64,000 bases of DNA from assembly GCF_027943255.1 (NCBI RefSeq), contig NC_072897.1:19282044-19346043 (forward strand), given 5' to 3'. The notes under the pieces are model-generated. The model saw only the letters and a program-made list of their open reading frames with translations. It did not search any database and was not told where the DNA came from. The stretch comes from Anastrepha obliqua. Its lineage: Eukaryota; Arthropoda; Insecta; Diptera; Tephritidae. A program made the position numbers and the translations under genes. Positions 51,793 to 62,144 of this stretch are shown in pieces (the first letter of the stretch is position 1; each line of letters begins with the position of its first letter).

Positions 51793-52825
51793 AATGGAGA
51801 CGTTTTTTTGTGTTCGTTAGTCGCCGATTCACGCTTAAACGCATTCACCGATTTCAATCAAACTTTCACAGATCATTGGTATTGGTCCATAGATGGTTTA
51901 TGTGAAGTTTTGAAGAAATCGGTAAAAGTATGCGTGCGTTGTGTAAGTGTGAAAAATACAATATTTGCGTGTTTCCCTTATACGAACATTACGTATACGG
52001 AATGAGAATACACGCAAATGAATAGAATATACACAGTCATGAATAACATTGTTTCGAAGTCGGGTGACGTATGCGACTGTATTATTCGTAACACAATAGT
52101 TGTCCTCTCTTTTCTTTCCTTCTTATGCATGCGTGACACGGACTCAAAGCACATTGCTTTTTTTTTAACTGGAAAAATATTTTGAGCTTCATTTGAACGT
52201 TTTATGATTTAGATAAAATAAAAATTCGTTAAATATATTTGATTCCATTAATAACCATAAGCCTGTATTTTTCGAAGCTCAAAGTTTTTGGACAAATATT
52301 GAAACGTTTACTTAAATTAAATGTTAAATACATATATGTATATAAATGCTCAAATGTAAAAGTTTAGATGGATTTAAAATATACGAAATTATTCAGCGGT
52401 TGAATCCATACATTTTTTGAAATCCATCATATGGATCGACAGTCGCCATATATGTTCTTTTCAAAAATAAAATGTGTTAATTTGATGGTAGCTCGAGTAT
52501 TAAGATCAGGTTTCTATTAGTATAACTTTGTTCATGGGTTTGCGTAATTTTTCTGTGGTGAAAGTCTAAAACCAAGAAAAGAAAACGCGAAAGCCGACGA
52601 GCAAAATGTAAAAAATAAATCCTCCTGCATGCATACATGTATACTCGAAAAAGTTATGCTAACACTTTTTTCATGCACTTACGTAGACAATTTTATATGG
52701 GCAAACGTACGTTTACGAGATAAATGCCTAAAAGCAGGTATAACTAAAATAGCGCTCTCAGGCATTTATGTTACAATTCTTCTGTAAATTTCATGCTCCA
52801 AGTGTTCGAGCATTGGTATAGCGAG
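51793..52825 (+). mobile_element. Helitron-related repeat, copy 2
   Basis: 51903-52825 is the inverted counterpart of 12506-13440. The additional 51793-51902 (GACGTTTTTTTGTGTTCGTTAG, later CACCGATTTCAATCAAACTTTC) resembles the start of insect Helitrons as I know them. No coding capacity. Confidence 0.7.
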
Positions 52826-52838
52826 CATTTGTATAACT

Positions 52839-52960
52839 ATTAGAGTTAAAAGCGTGGGATGCTTGATATAGTAAATATTACAATCATTCTATTGGCAGCT
52901 ACCTATGTACAGAAGGTTATGAAAGTGAAGCAAAATGCATCCCACGCTTTTAACTCTAAT
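52839..52960. mobile_element. 122-bp MITE with perfect 24-bp inverted ends
   Basis: Arms at 52839-52862 and 52937-52960 are perfect reverse complements (ATTAGAGTTAAAAGCGTGGG at the left). The short interior has no coding capacity. The target duplication is unclear. Confidence 0.85.
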
Positions 52961-53361
52961 TTGAATTACTCTATTTGTATCTTAATTTTTGTTATAATTC
53001 TGTTCTGAGGTAGTTGACTATGACTGATCGTTCGATTTGCTATTACTTCATTATAGGTCCCTTTGTCATTAACATTTATTTTCTACTTTTTGGTTCGATT
53101 AGCAATAAAAGCGTGTTTTTTAGTTTTTTTTAACTATTTTTTATTTTTAGTATATGTAGGTGTTTACGAGTAATATACTATTACACAACCGCACACTAAA
53201 TACTAACCTCAATGGTGATGTGGAAACTAAAAATTCCCAATTTTTGTTTAAAAAAATACTCAATTCATAGTTCTACCGGTGTGGCAATATTGGCAAATGT
53301 TATAAAAAATGCACATTTTTCAGCGCTCTCACGAGAAAAAGAGTTTCCCATCTAAACCAAA
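52961..53361. other. AT-rich spacer, no feature recognised
   Basis: No gene or repeat seen before the tandem array begins. Confidence 0.4.
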
Positions 53362-55103
53362 TTCACCTTACTTTTTGCCCACAGTAAAAAAAAGAAAATA
53401 TTAATCCTGGCAATTATAATAAGGATAATGGAAAACTTTTATCAAATTATTGCATTGTCATCGGTCCTTGATAGGTGTGCAAAATTTCAAGTCGATCAGA
53501 TTCTTAGAAGCCAGTGAAAATTAAGCTCAAAGATTCCGTTACATACATACATACATACATACATACGTACATATATACATACATACATATATACATACAA
53601 CCCGACCTAATAAAAGTGTGTTAAAAAAGATTCAAATATTCAAATTCACCTTACTTTTTGCCCACAGGTAAAAAAAGAAAATATTAATCCTGGCAATCCC
53701 AATAAGGGTAATGGAAAACTTTTATCAAATTATTGCATTGTCATCGGTCCTTGATAGGTGTGCAAAATTTCAAGTCGATCAGATTCTTAGAAGCCAGTGA
53801 AAATTAAGCTCAAAGATTCCGTTATATACATACATACATACATACATACATACAACCCGACCTAATAAAAGTGTGTTAAAAAAGATTCAAAGATTCAAAT
53901 TCACCTTACTTTTTGACCGCAGGTAAAAAAAGAAAATATTAATCCTGGCAATCCCAATAAGGATAATGGAAAACTTTTATCAAATTATTGCATTGTCATC
54001 GGTCCTTGATAGGTGTGCAAAATTTCAAGTCGATCAGATGTTTAGAAGCCAGTGAAAATTAAGCTCAAAGATTCCGATACATACATACATACATACAACC
54101 CGACCTAATAAAAGTGTGTTAAAAAAGATTCAAAGATTCAAATTCACCTTACTTTTTGCCAACAGGTAAAAAAAGAAAATATTAATCCTGGCAATCCCAA
54201 TAAGGATAATGGAAAACTTTTATCAAATTATTGCATTGTCATCGGTCTTTGATAGGTGTGCAAAATTTCAAGTCGATCAGATGTTTAGAAGCCAGTGAAA
54301 ATTAAGCTCAAAGATTCCGATACATACATACATACATACATACAACCCGACCTAATAAAAGTGTGTTAAAAAAGATTCAAAGATTCAAATTCACCTTACT
54401 TTTTGCCCACAGGTAAAAAAAGAAAATATTAATCCTGGCAATCCTAATAAGGATAATGGAAAACTTTTATCAAATTATTGCATTGTCATCGGTCCTTGTA
54501 GGTGTGCAAAATTTCAAGTCGATCAGATTCTTAGAAGCCAGTGAAAATTAAGCTCAAAGATTCCGTTATATACATACATACATACATACATACATACATA
54601 CATACATACAACCCGACCTAATAAAAGTGTGTTAAAAAAGATTCAAAGATTCAAATTCACCTTACTTTTTGCCCACAGGTAAAAAAAGAAAATATTCATC
54701 CTGGCAATCCCAATAAGGATAATGGAAAACTTTTATCAAATTATTGCATTGTCATCGGTCTTTGATAGGTGTGCAAAATTTCAAGTCGATCACATGTTTA
54801 GAAGCCAGTGAAAATTAAGCTCAAAGATTCCGTTACACACATACATACATACATACATACATACATACATACATACATACAACCCGACCTAATAAAAGTG
54901 TGTTAAAAAAGATTCAAAGATTCAAATTCACCTTACTTTTTGCCCACAGGTAAAAAAAGAAAATATTAATCCTGGCAATCCCAATAAGGATAATGGAAAA
55001 CTTTTATCAAATTATTGCATTGTCATCGGTCCTTGATAGGTGTGCAAAATTTCAAGTCGATCAGATGTTTAGAAGCCAGTGAAAATTAAGCTCAAAGATT
55101 CCG

Positions 55104-55134
<31 letters not shown>

Positions 55135-55172
55135 CATACATACAACCCGACCTAATAAAAGTGTGTTAAAAA
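53362..55172. repeat. Seven-unit tandem array with (CATA)n tracts
   Basis: Units start with TTCACCTTACTTTTTG at 53362, 53645, 53900, 54143, 54390, 54656 and 54927, giving periods of about 283, 255, 243, 247, 266 and 271 bp. Length differences come mainly from a (CATA)n tract before ACCCGACCTAATAAAAG in each unit. The rest of the unit is nearly constant. No open frame spans the units. The right edge meets transposase sequence at 55173. Confidence 0.93.
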
Positions 55173-55175
55173 GAC

Positions 55176-56975
55176 AAAGATTTCGTTGAAAAACTAGAGG
55201 ATCTCTTCGATATTGCACACGCCAATGCATTGAATATCTTATCCATTGAAGAAGATAAGCAGTTCTTAAACAATCAGCGGATGAAAGGACGCCCGGGTTT
55301 TATGTAAGGAATTGATTACCAGCTAAGTGCGAAAGAGACTCGAGTTTCTGAGCGAAAATTACGAGAGGAGAAGAGAAAAGAACGAAGCAATAATGAGTTC
55401 ATTCATGATTCAATTGAGTAAGTATTTATCTTCATCTTCTCTAGCTACCTATTAACATGAATATTTATTATATCGAACTAAATCGTACTTATATTGTTAA
55501 TATTATTTCTAGCTCAATCTGATATACTGATGACGTCGAGTTCAAGCAGCGGAGAAGATTTAGAAGCGCGTGCTTCAGAGGAAATTCCGCAATGCTCAAA
55601 ACATTTGTCTGTACCAGCAAAACAAAAAAGAGGACGACAAATAATAACAACTCCTAAGCTTGCTGCTGCTTTGGATAAGTGCAAGATCAGTGACAGAAAT
55701 GCAGTTCATATTCTTATAGCTACATTTGAAGCCCTTGGTCAAGATGTGGAGAAATTCATTCAATTCTCGTGAGAAACTCCGCGAAAAGAAAACTATCGAA
55801 ATCAAAAATATCTTTAAGGATAAGGAATTGCCTGCCGCTACGATACATTGGGATAGTAAATTACTGCCATCACTAACAGGTAAAGAGACAGTAGACCGAC
55901 TTCCTGTTATTCTTTGAAATTGCGGTGCTGATCAATTCCTTGGTGTACCTGCATTGCAATCAGGGAGTGGAAGAAACAGACAACAGCTGTTTGGGAAACT
56001 CTTGCGGAATGGGGCCTTCAGGACTACGTAAAAGCATTGGTTTTTGACACTACTGCCTCTAATACGGGCGCTTTTAATGGTGCGTGTGTTTTGATTGAAA
56101 GCTTTCTAGAAAAAGATCTCTTATATTTGCCTTGCCGCCATCACATATACGAAATCATTTTAAAAGCCGTTTTCGAGGAGAAGATGGGTAAAACTACCGG
56201 CCCAACCATACCAATCTTAAAAAAGTTCCAAGCTGCTTGGCCTAAAATAAATGAAAATAGTTTTAAAACCGGAATCGTGAATAAGAAGATCAGAAAACAT
56301 TTGGATCCGGTCGATGTTTCCCGAGTTCTTGATGCAATTTGTGATATTTGCATTTTCCTTATCAGTATATATATCGAAGCGTGGTTTTGTGCACCTTCTG
56401 CAGCCAAAGCACCATTTTTGGATTTCAGTGTTCTTTCCAAAATTTATAAATACCGGACAGTTGACGAAGACATCTCTCGTGTGGTTTTACAAAAAATCAA
56501 AAATCATTTGTGGTATTTATCACCTGAATCCATCGCCTTGGCCTTCTTTGACCCAAATGTGACGTCAGAATCAAAAATTAAATTGTAAAGGCGTTGAATC
56601 GTGAAACTGATGCTGAATATGAAAAAAGTATTAAAAGGATAACCGTAAAAACAAGCCAAGTTCCTGAATTATTAAACCAAGGACTTGAACAATTTGTCTC
56701 CAACAAAACAAAACGATTCTTTGCAAGATTTAACATAAATGACGAATTCCTATGCACAGATCCTGCCCGGTGGCACAAACATAAAGATTTCGTCCAAGCT
56801 TTAAAAGTAGTTAATAAACTTAAAGTAACAAATGATACGGTGGAGAGAGCTTAATAAGTTTTATACAAAAAACGAGCGACAAATGCAGTACGTGCTCCAA
56901 GTTGTAAGTGACTATCGACAGAAGTTCCCAGACTGCAATAAACAAACTATATCTAAAAAGAAAGATTTTTAATTC
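55176..56975 (+). pseudogene. CRHH-family transposase-like protein, copy 2
   Basis: Read in several frames: FVEKLEDLFDIAHANALNI (55184), SSSSSGEDLEARASEEIPQ (55536), KCKISDRNAVHILIATFEALG, then IHWDSKLLPSLTGKETVDRL (55843), ALVFDTTASNTGAFNGACVL (56031), LLYLPCRHHIYEIILKAVF (56122), WFCAPSAAKAPF, NHLWYLSPESIALAFFDPN (56505) and the C-terminus to about 56970. The Asp of FDTTASN and the C-H-H of CRHHIYE could correspond to the second acidic residue and the CxxH of hAT-like RNase H-fold transposases, which is inference. I recognise the protein as a widespread unnamed arthropod family but have no firm superfamily. At least four frame breaks. Confidence 0.65.
56037..56588 (+). pseudogene. Central CRHH frame of copy 2
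   Basis: The longest intact piece of the family here, 183 residues: VFDTTASNTG at residues 2-11, CRHHIYEIIL at 33-42, GPTIPILKKFQAAWPKI near 54-70, FCAPSAAKAPFLDF near 122-135 and LWYLSPESIALAFFDPN near 158-174. Compared with copy 1 it is complete through this part. The stop at 56588 looks like a mutation because the next frame (56594-56854) continues the protein. Confidence 0.7.
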
Positions 56976-57390
56976 ATTTTTATTTTATTTTCTTCAATGA
57001 GTTATTTCATTTTTTTTAGTTTTTTTTTATATGTTGTTATTAAACTAAATTGCAATGAAGTAAGCGTCATATGGAACTATATATGCTAAATACTGTATGG
57101 ATAATAATTTCCTTCTTCAATTTATAAATGTACAATATAATTTAATATACTTTACCAATTAAATTCTTTTACTACTTATTTACGATGTATATATACTCAT
57201 GTAAAATAAAAAACACACTTTTAATGAAATTAAAATTTTTTGTCATTTTGGGTTAAACTTTGCATATTGAAAGGCTCGGGGGCACACCTTTCCCCTGTCC
57301 GATTGGCACCAAATTTCACAGAGGTCATTTTTATATAGAATGGAACCAAACTGGAGTGTAGCCCGCGAAAAAATATTGTATATAAAAAAA

Positions 57391-57897
57391 AATACCAGTC
57401 TAACGGTTAGACGCGATAGAAGTGAAACCTTCCGTAAAACAAACTGAGAGAGAATGAGACGAAGGCGAATATTGCTATAAAGTTCATATTTTATTCATCC
57501 TCAATGTTTTCAATTTCAACAAATGATATGAGTGGCTTATGATAGCTAAGATATGATACAAATGCTTTGGTTTTGATGTTGTCAACATATCTTTGAAATA
57601 CCGTGTCAATTGTTGTTTTTTTCTGTCGATATTCACGACACTTTTCTGCATTATTTTTCGGCATAATTGCGGTAAACATTTAAGAATGAAAATATTTACG
57701 AATATAAAAATACGGGCGCAATACAGCACACGCGGTTGCTATTAAGAGCGTCGTAGCGCGTATACTACACAGACGTACTAACATACACACAAACATTCGT
57801 AGGACGCTTGGTTTGAATTTTTTATACATATGTATGTATGCTATACTATGGCCTAGCCTATGTACGTACATACATATTTGTGTTCTGAACTTCCAGC
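57391..57897 (-). other. Unassigned stretch with a short basic ORF
   Basis: A minus-strand frame (57679-57491, 62 residues) reads MPKNNAEKCREYRQKKTTID, a basic motif that occurs at the start of some Helitron-type proteins in my recollection. Nothing else supports a gene. Confidence 0.3.
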
Positions 57898-59032
57898 AAA
57901 ACAATGCTTATTAATATACACATATGCATCTACATACAACCGCACACACAGGCCACTCACTTTATTCCTGTAAATGCATATGTCGTCCAAAGCTAAAATT
58001 CTATGCCTAGCGACTACAAGAACAAAATGCATTAATAGGCGCAGGCGTAGCGGCCATCATCCTAGTTGCCATAGCGCTGAACAGTTTCAACTATTGTACT
58101 GTGCAACAAAAACTCATCGTCAAAAAATTGATTTATAAATTCGAGCTCATAGTTCTAAGAGCAAGTACTTGCATTCATAAAACGAGCCGTCAATATGCTA
58201 ATTTTCTCGACAATTCGAAAATAGTCAATAGTGGAATATTTCGCGTAGAATTATTTGCCAATATTCAATTTTTGTCAAGTCGAGTGCCCGCGGCTCCGTA
58301 AATATGTTTGCACCCATATATGTATGTAAATATATGTTTCTAAATGCTCGACAACCGCAGCTGCCTGTTCAAGGTTACTGTACAATAGGCCGGGTCGATT
58401 TGTGGGAAGGTAAAAAAATCGCCCATTGGTCTGTGAAAATCATATTCTAGGGATCAGAATAAGAAATTTTGCCGAAGGAACCATACCTCTAAAGCGATTT
58501 CTGATGTCCCCCAATATGGATCGAACTTTTTAGTTTCTTTTCTATAACTCACATTCATTCATTTACATATGTTCTGACTAAATAAATTTCTTAAGAGAAA
58601 AAATAGATAATATTATAAATAAATAAAAATAAAGAAAAAACATAGCCATTTAGCTGATTTTTTCATGTAAAGGCCAAAAATGGTGATATTTTGAAATTGG
58701 GGGACATCAGAACTCGTTTTAGAGGTATGGTTCCTTCGGCAAAGTTTCTTATTTTGATCCCTAGAATACGATTTTCATAGAGCAATGAGCGATTTTTAAA
58801 TCGACCCGCCCTACTGTACATGCAATGCTGTGCCTATGAATGTGCGCTGTGCCTATGAATGCGCGCTGGATTTCTTGAGAAATTTTACCGTATATTTTGC
58901 TGTGGCGAGGCACATATGTACATACACACAACATATATACATATATCCGCATATATACATACATATATAAATTCACAAATTTAAATTTGCTTATGCCATC
59001 CTTCTGTGTGCCTGGTAATAAAGCATTTTCTA
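57898..59032 (+). mobile_element. Inverted-repeat element X, copy interrupted by a MITE
   Basis: Similar to 62215-62891 outside the nested MITE (58386-58813). It includes AGCGACTACAAGAACAAAATG, GGAATATTTCGCGTAGAATT and the right end with TTCTGTGTGCCTGGTAATAA and TTTTCTA at 59032. The left end is truncated. Confidence 0.8.
58386..58813. mobile_element. 428-bp foldback MITE with 8-bp target duplication
   Basis: Ends TAGGCCGGGTCGATTT and TAGGGCGGGTCGATTT (read inward), continuing as inverted similarity for about 125 bp on each side (CCGAAGGAACCATACCTCTA in both). Flanks CTGTACAA (58378-58385) and CTGTACAT (58814-58821), 7 of 8 matching. The element has no coding capacity. It interrupts element X. 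Confidence 0.88.
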
Positions 59033-59171
59033 TACATACATATATATACGTATATCTTTTTTCTTCTTCTTTTTGGTGTCGCTTTTTCGTTTCACTTTTT
59101 CTCAAATCACTCCCAACGATTCTAAAGAAGTTTTCACTTCAAAAACAAATAACTGCCACGCTAATATAGTA
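59033..59171 (+). repeat. Right-end remnant of an AGGGTGGCAG element
   Basis: At 59144-59162 CAAATAACTGCCACGCTAA matches the right terminus of copy 1 (one base different) and is followed, as there, by repeat Y. Confidence 0.65.
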
Positions 59172-59402
59172 CATACATAGAGCAGAATTGTTTTTGCACT
59201 TGTTAGAAAGAAACTCGTTCACTAGTGCGTATGTGTATTATTGGGCATACATGCATATGTACATATGTAAGTATGAAAGGAAGATGATGTTCTTACGCTT
59301 ATGCATTATTGTTTTTCATATACAAATGTACATACATAAATACATATGTATGTATGTAAATGCTGTCGAATACATTAACTATAAAGTGACATACAATATA
59401 AA
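59172..59402 (+). repeat. Spacer repeat Y, copy 2
   Basis: Colinear with 51510-51790 with a deletion of about 50 bp. Starts AGAGCAGAATTGTTTTTGCA. Confidence 0.8.
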
Positions 59403-60192
59403 ATAAGTGTTGATTTATCTTAAACCGTTTTATTTTCTGAATGCAAATACCTCCTATTGACATGTACATACATACATATTATGTATATTGTCATATACCA
59501 TCATTTATGTACATATAGAGTATGAATGTATGTAATGAAAAACTTCATGAATTACTTTCAGAATTTATTAAAACTTATTCGTGTCGCGCGCATACATATC
59601 TACGTAGACATCACAAACCTTTTGTTCACAACGCAGGCGCAGAAATAAACGCTCTGCGTATATATCCTCCCCACGTGACTCGCCATCAATTCTCGGCACA
59701 AATTTTTTTTTTTTCGTTTTTAAATTTTTTTTTTTTAATGTAATCGTGAAAAAATTTGTAATAAATTTTATGTATCCGCTTATCATTTCAAAAGTAACAA
59801 AATGGTAAAAAAATAAGCAGTCGAAGAAATAAACGCACCGCCTATTTTTCCTCGCCACATGTTAGACTCGATTTCAATTCCCGGCGCAAACTTTTTTTTA
59901 CTAATTTTTTGTTTTTAAATTCGTTTTTTTTAATGTAATTGAAAAAAAATTATGTAATAAATTTTACGTATTCGCTTATTATTTCAAAAATACGAAAATA
60001 GTCAAAATTTAATTGGTTTAATGTCGAGGTGAGAAATGTGTGTGTGTGTTGAGGTGAAAGATGTGTGGTGTTTCTAATTTTTGTGTGGGGAAAAGTCAGT
60101 GAGGTGTCTATAAACTCGGTGTGCTGAATTTCCTTACTTCAAATCTTTCAAATCTCAATTGTACTAAAAAAAGCTCACAGTAACATTTGCAC
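59403..60192. other. Right interior of the block: AT-rich direct duplication
   Basis: The segments near 59638-59800 and 59822-59995 are similar (GAAATAAACGC, AATTCTCGGC or AATTCCCGGC, GTAATAAATTTTA, TCGCTTAT), giving an imperfect tandem repeat of about 185 bp with T-rich tracts. No gene. Confidence 0.6.
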
Positions 60193-60217
60193 CTTCTCAT
60201 TGCATTAACATTCTCTG

Positions 60218-60920
60218 CTGTTACAAAGCAAAATTATTCTAATCAGGATATCATAGACATATTTAAACACTACCTCGACCCTTCACTCGTCAACGGACTA
60301 CACACCACAGAAACACTGATGGGTAAAATTCAGGAAATATTCCCTCTCCACTTTAGCAATGTAAAAATCCGCTACACACAAACTCTACTTCAGGACATCA
60401 TATCAGAGACAGAACAAGAACAAATTATCATCGAAGGACATCAACGAGCTCACAGAAACAGCCGGGAAAGCAAAGCCCAAATTTTACGAAAATTCTACTT
60501 TCCAAGAATGCATGGGAAACTTGAACAGTTTGTAACAAAATAATCAACTTGTCGTGCTCAAAAATATGATAGACATCCAGCAAAACCACAAATCCAGCCG
60601 ACTCCCATTCCTCAATCCATATATTCCACTGAAAAAAAAAATTAATCCTTACAGCCATTGATAAATTTTCCAAATATGCTCAGGTAAAGATAATACCTTC
60701 TAGAACAATAGAGCATTTTAAAGACCCAATTAGAGAACTAATGATCGCAATTGGAATACCGAAACTTATAATAGTTGATAATGAAAAATTTCTTAACTCT
60801 GCCTCAATATCATCCTTACTTAGGGATGAAATGTCTATTAACGTTTACACCACACCACCTTACAGTAGCACAAGTAACGGACAAGTAAAAAGATTCCATG
60901 CACACTTTCCGAGATCATGA
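60218..60920 (+). pseudogene. pol: Integrase N-terminal and core region of provirus B
   Basis: Pol resumes after the 14.5-kb block: VTKQNYSNQDIIDIFKHYL, then GHQRAHRNSRESKAQILRKF (the His pair of the zinc finger) in 60220-60543; the Cys pair falls in a broken stretch. Shifted frames give LTAIDKFSKYAQ (first Asp, about 60650), IIVDNEKFLNS (second, about 60775) and SNGQVKRFH, where the expected Glu of QVER is Lys. Frame breaks and that change make it inactive. Confidence 0.85.
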
Positions 60921-61402
60921 GATGCCTCAAAAGCAATCAAACGACAATAACATTCGAAGAACTTCTATTTAAATCAGTACAGGAATACAATTCATCGATT
61001 CACTCAACGACAAAAGATAAACCCATAGACATATTTTTTGGAAATAGAGTTTACAATGACCCACAACAATTAGAAAAGCAAAGACAAGAAAACATTACCT
61101 TACTTAAGAAAAAACAAGAGCAAGACCTCTCATATCACAATAAAAATAGACCAGAAAACAAGGATTTCTCACCAGGAGAAATAATCTATATCAAGATAAA
61201 CAAGAGACTAGGTTCTAAACTAACTCCAAGGTATAAAAAGGCGAAAGTTTTGGAAAACCACAGGACAACGATTAAAACAGTAACAGGAAGAACAATTCAT
61301 AAACCCCTAATAAAAACTGAATTAAATTTGCAGGTAAAATGGACAAACTTTTCATTCTTCTCATCACGATCACTACTTCTCCATCAGACGTTCAAGTTTT
61401 AG
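60917..61402 (+). pseudogene. pol: Integrase C-terminal region of provirus B
   Basis: 161 residues: KSVQEYNSSIHSTTKDKPID, then KNKDFSPGEIIYIKINKRLG, SKLTPRYKKAKVLENH, typical of gypsy integrase C-terminal domains. It ends beyond the env start at 61339, so pol and env overlap by about 60 bp. Confidence 0.8.
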
Positions 61403-61887
61403 ACTATGGTCAACCTCAACTTGTGACAATAGACGACGGACAAGAGAAAATACAAGACGGAACATTTAGACTTACTCACCTCATCGACTTAGGAAAATAC
61501 GAACAATTTTTGACAGAAACATACGAAGCGATAAATCACCAAATCCCTAACGACCACTTCCTATATCCTCTCCTCAAACACGAAACCATTCAAACCTTTG
61601 AAATCCTAAATGCACTAAAACCTTCTAACACAAATTACAAAACGAAGAGATCAATTGATATACTGGGAACGGCATGGAAATGCATAGCCGGATCTCCAGA
61701 TCACGAGGATTTAAAAATAATTACAAATAATCTAAATAACTTAAATGAAAATAATAATGACCAAGCAGTAATTAATAAACTATTTGAAAAACGAATAAAT
61801 AATATAATCAATATAGTTGATAGGATGGTAAATACCATTAGAAAGGAAAACAATGTAGTAACAGAAATTATAATCAATTTGCAGAAG
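61339..61887 (+). pseudogene. env: env of provirus B, C-truncated
   Basis: An errantivirus-type envelope gene. Residues 1-17 are a hydrophobic signal-like start. NYKTKRSIDILGTAWKCIAG at about residues 98-117 contains a dibasic cleavage-type site followed by the hydrophobic stretch typical of gypsy Env. After about 180 residues the frame runs into the 3' LTR remnant (61885); the usual length is near 450-500, so the ectodomain end and membrane anchor are gone. It overlaps the integrase frame. No functional product is expected. Confidence 0.85.
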
Positions 61888-61934
61888 TCTGCCAGCTTTT
61901 TTAAAAACAAAATTCATTATATGAATTAATAACT
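61885..61934 (+). repeat. 3' LTR remnant of provirus B
   Basis: The last 50 bp, identical to 40021-40070 except for one or two bases (GCCAGCTTTTTTAAAAACAA to AATTAATAACT). The rest of the LTR and the env end are deleted. TGTA follows. Confidence 0.9.
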
Positions 61935-61938
61935 TGTA

Positions 61939-62144
61939 TGCACTGAAGCAACATGACCTACCTCACGAGCATCGCCTTATCATATTTTATGCAATAATTA
62001 GGGAGTAAATATTCGAATGATCGAATTCCTGCAAATGCAAAAACAATTTCTGCTGCATATGCATCGACGTATTTGCATGTGCTTATATGCACACTTGATG
62101 CCCTAACCTATGTCGTTCCATTGATCAAATCAATAAATTCTTTA
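61939..62144 (+). other. Right flank of provirus B (repeat related to 38050-38165)
   Basis: The first 55 bp (CACTGAAGCAACATGACC, GCCTTATCATATTTTATG) match the paralogue at 38100-38160. The remainder has no recognised feature. Confidence 0.6.

Larger units (their letters stand above)
55173..57390 (+). mobile_element. AGGGTGGCAG element, copy 2, 5' truncated
   Basis: Parallel to 49140-51430 of copy 1 without the mariner and with a longer coding region. The left end is lost to the tandem array; the right terminal repeat is missing (the sequence ends at TATATAAAAAAAAATACC, where copy 1 still has 20 bp to go). Confidence 0.8.
45697..60217. mobile_element. 14.5-kb block with terminal inverted repeats
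   Basis: Delimited by CAGAGAATGTTAATGCAATG (45697 on) and its reverse complement ending at 60217. The first 25 bp of the ends are identical, and similarity with mismatches continues to about 57 bp. The flanking 7-bp sequences CTATTAC and CTGTTAC are near matches, a candidate target duplication, which would suit a hAT-like element (8 bp, CAG start) imperfectly. The interior is a mosaic of other repeats. No transposase obviously belongs to these ends. Confidence 0.75.
38384..61934 (+). mobile_element. Composite errantivirus-like provirus B with nested insertions
   Basis: An env-bearing Ty3/gypsy provirus on the plus strand. LTR (38384-40070), primer site, gag, protease, RT, RNase H, [14.5-kb insertion], integrase, truncated env and the last 50 bp of the 3' LTR (61885-61934). 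Both ends are flanked by TGTA (38380-38383 and 61935-61938). Large insertions are at 38511-39795, 42655-43949 and 45697-60217; without them about 6.4 kb of provirus remains. Errantiviruses are insect retroviruses; this copy has frameshifts in gag and pol and a deleted env and is inactive. Confidence 0.85.

Noticed and set aside
53362..55172. CRISPR-like array
   Set aside because: Units of about 250 bp, no short repeat and unique-spacer pattern, and a eukaryotic repeat context.
57491..57679. Helitron-encoded protein
   Set aside because: Only a short basic motif supports it; no Rep or helicase sequence is nearby, so it is left as unassigned.
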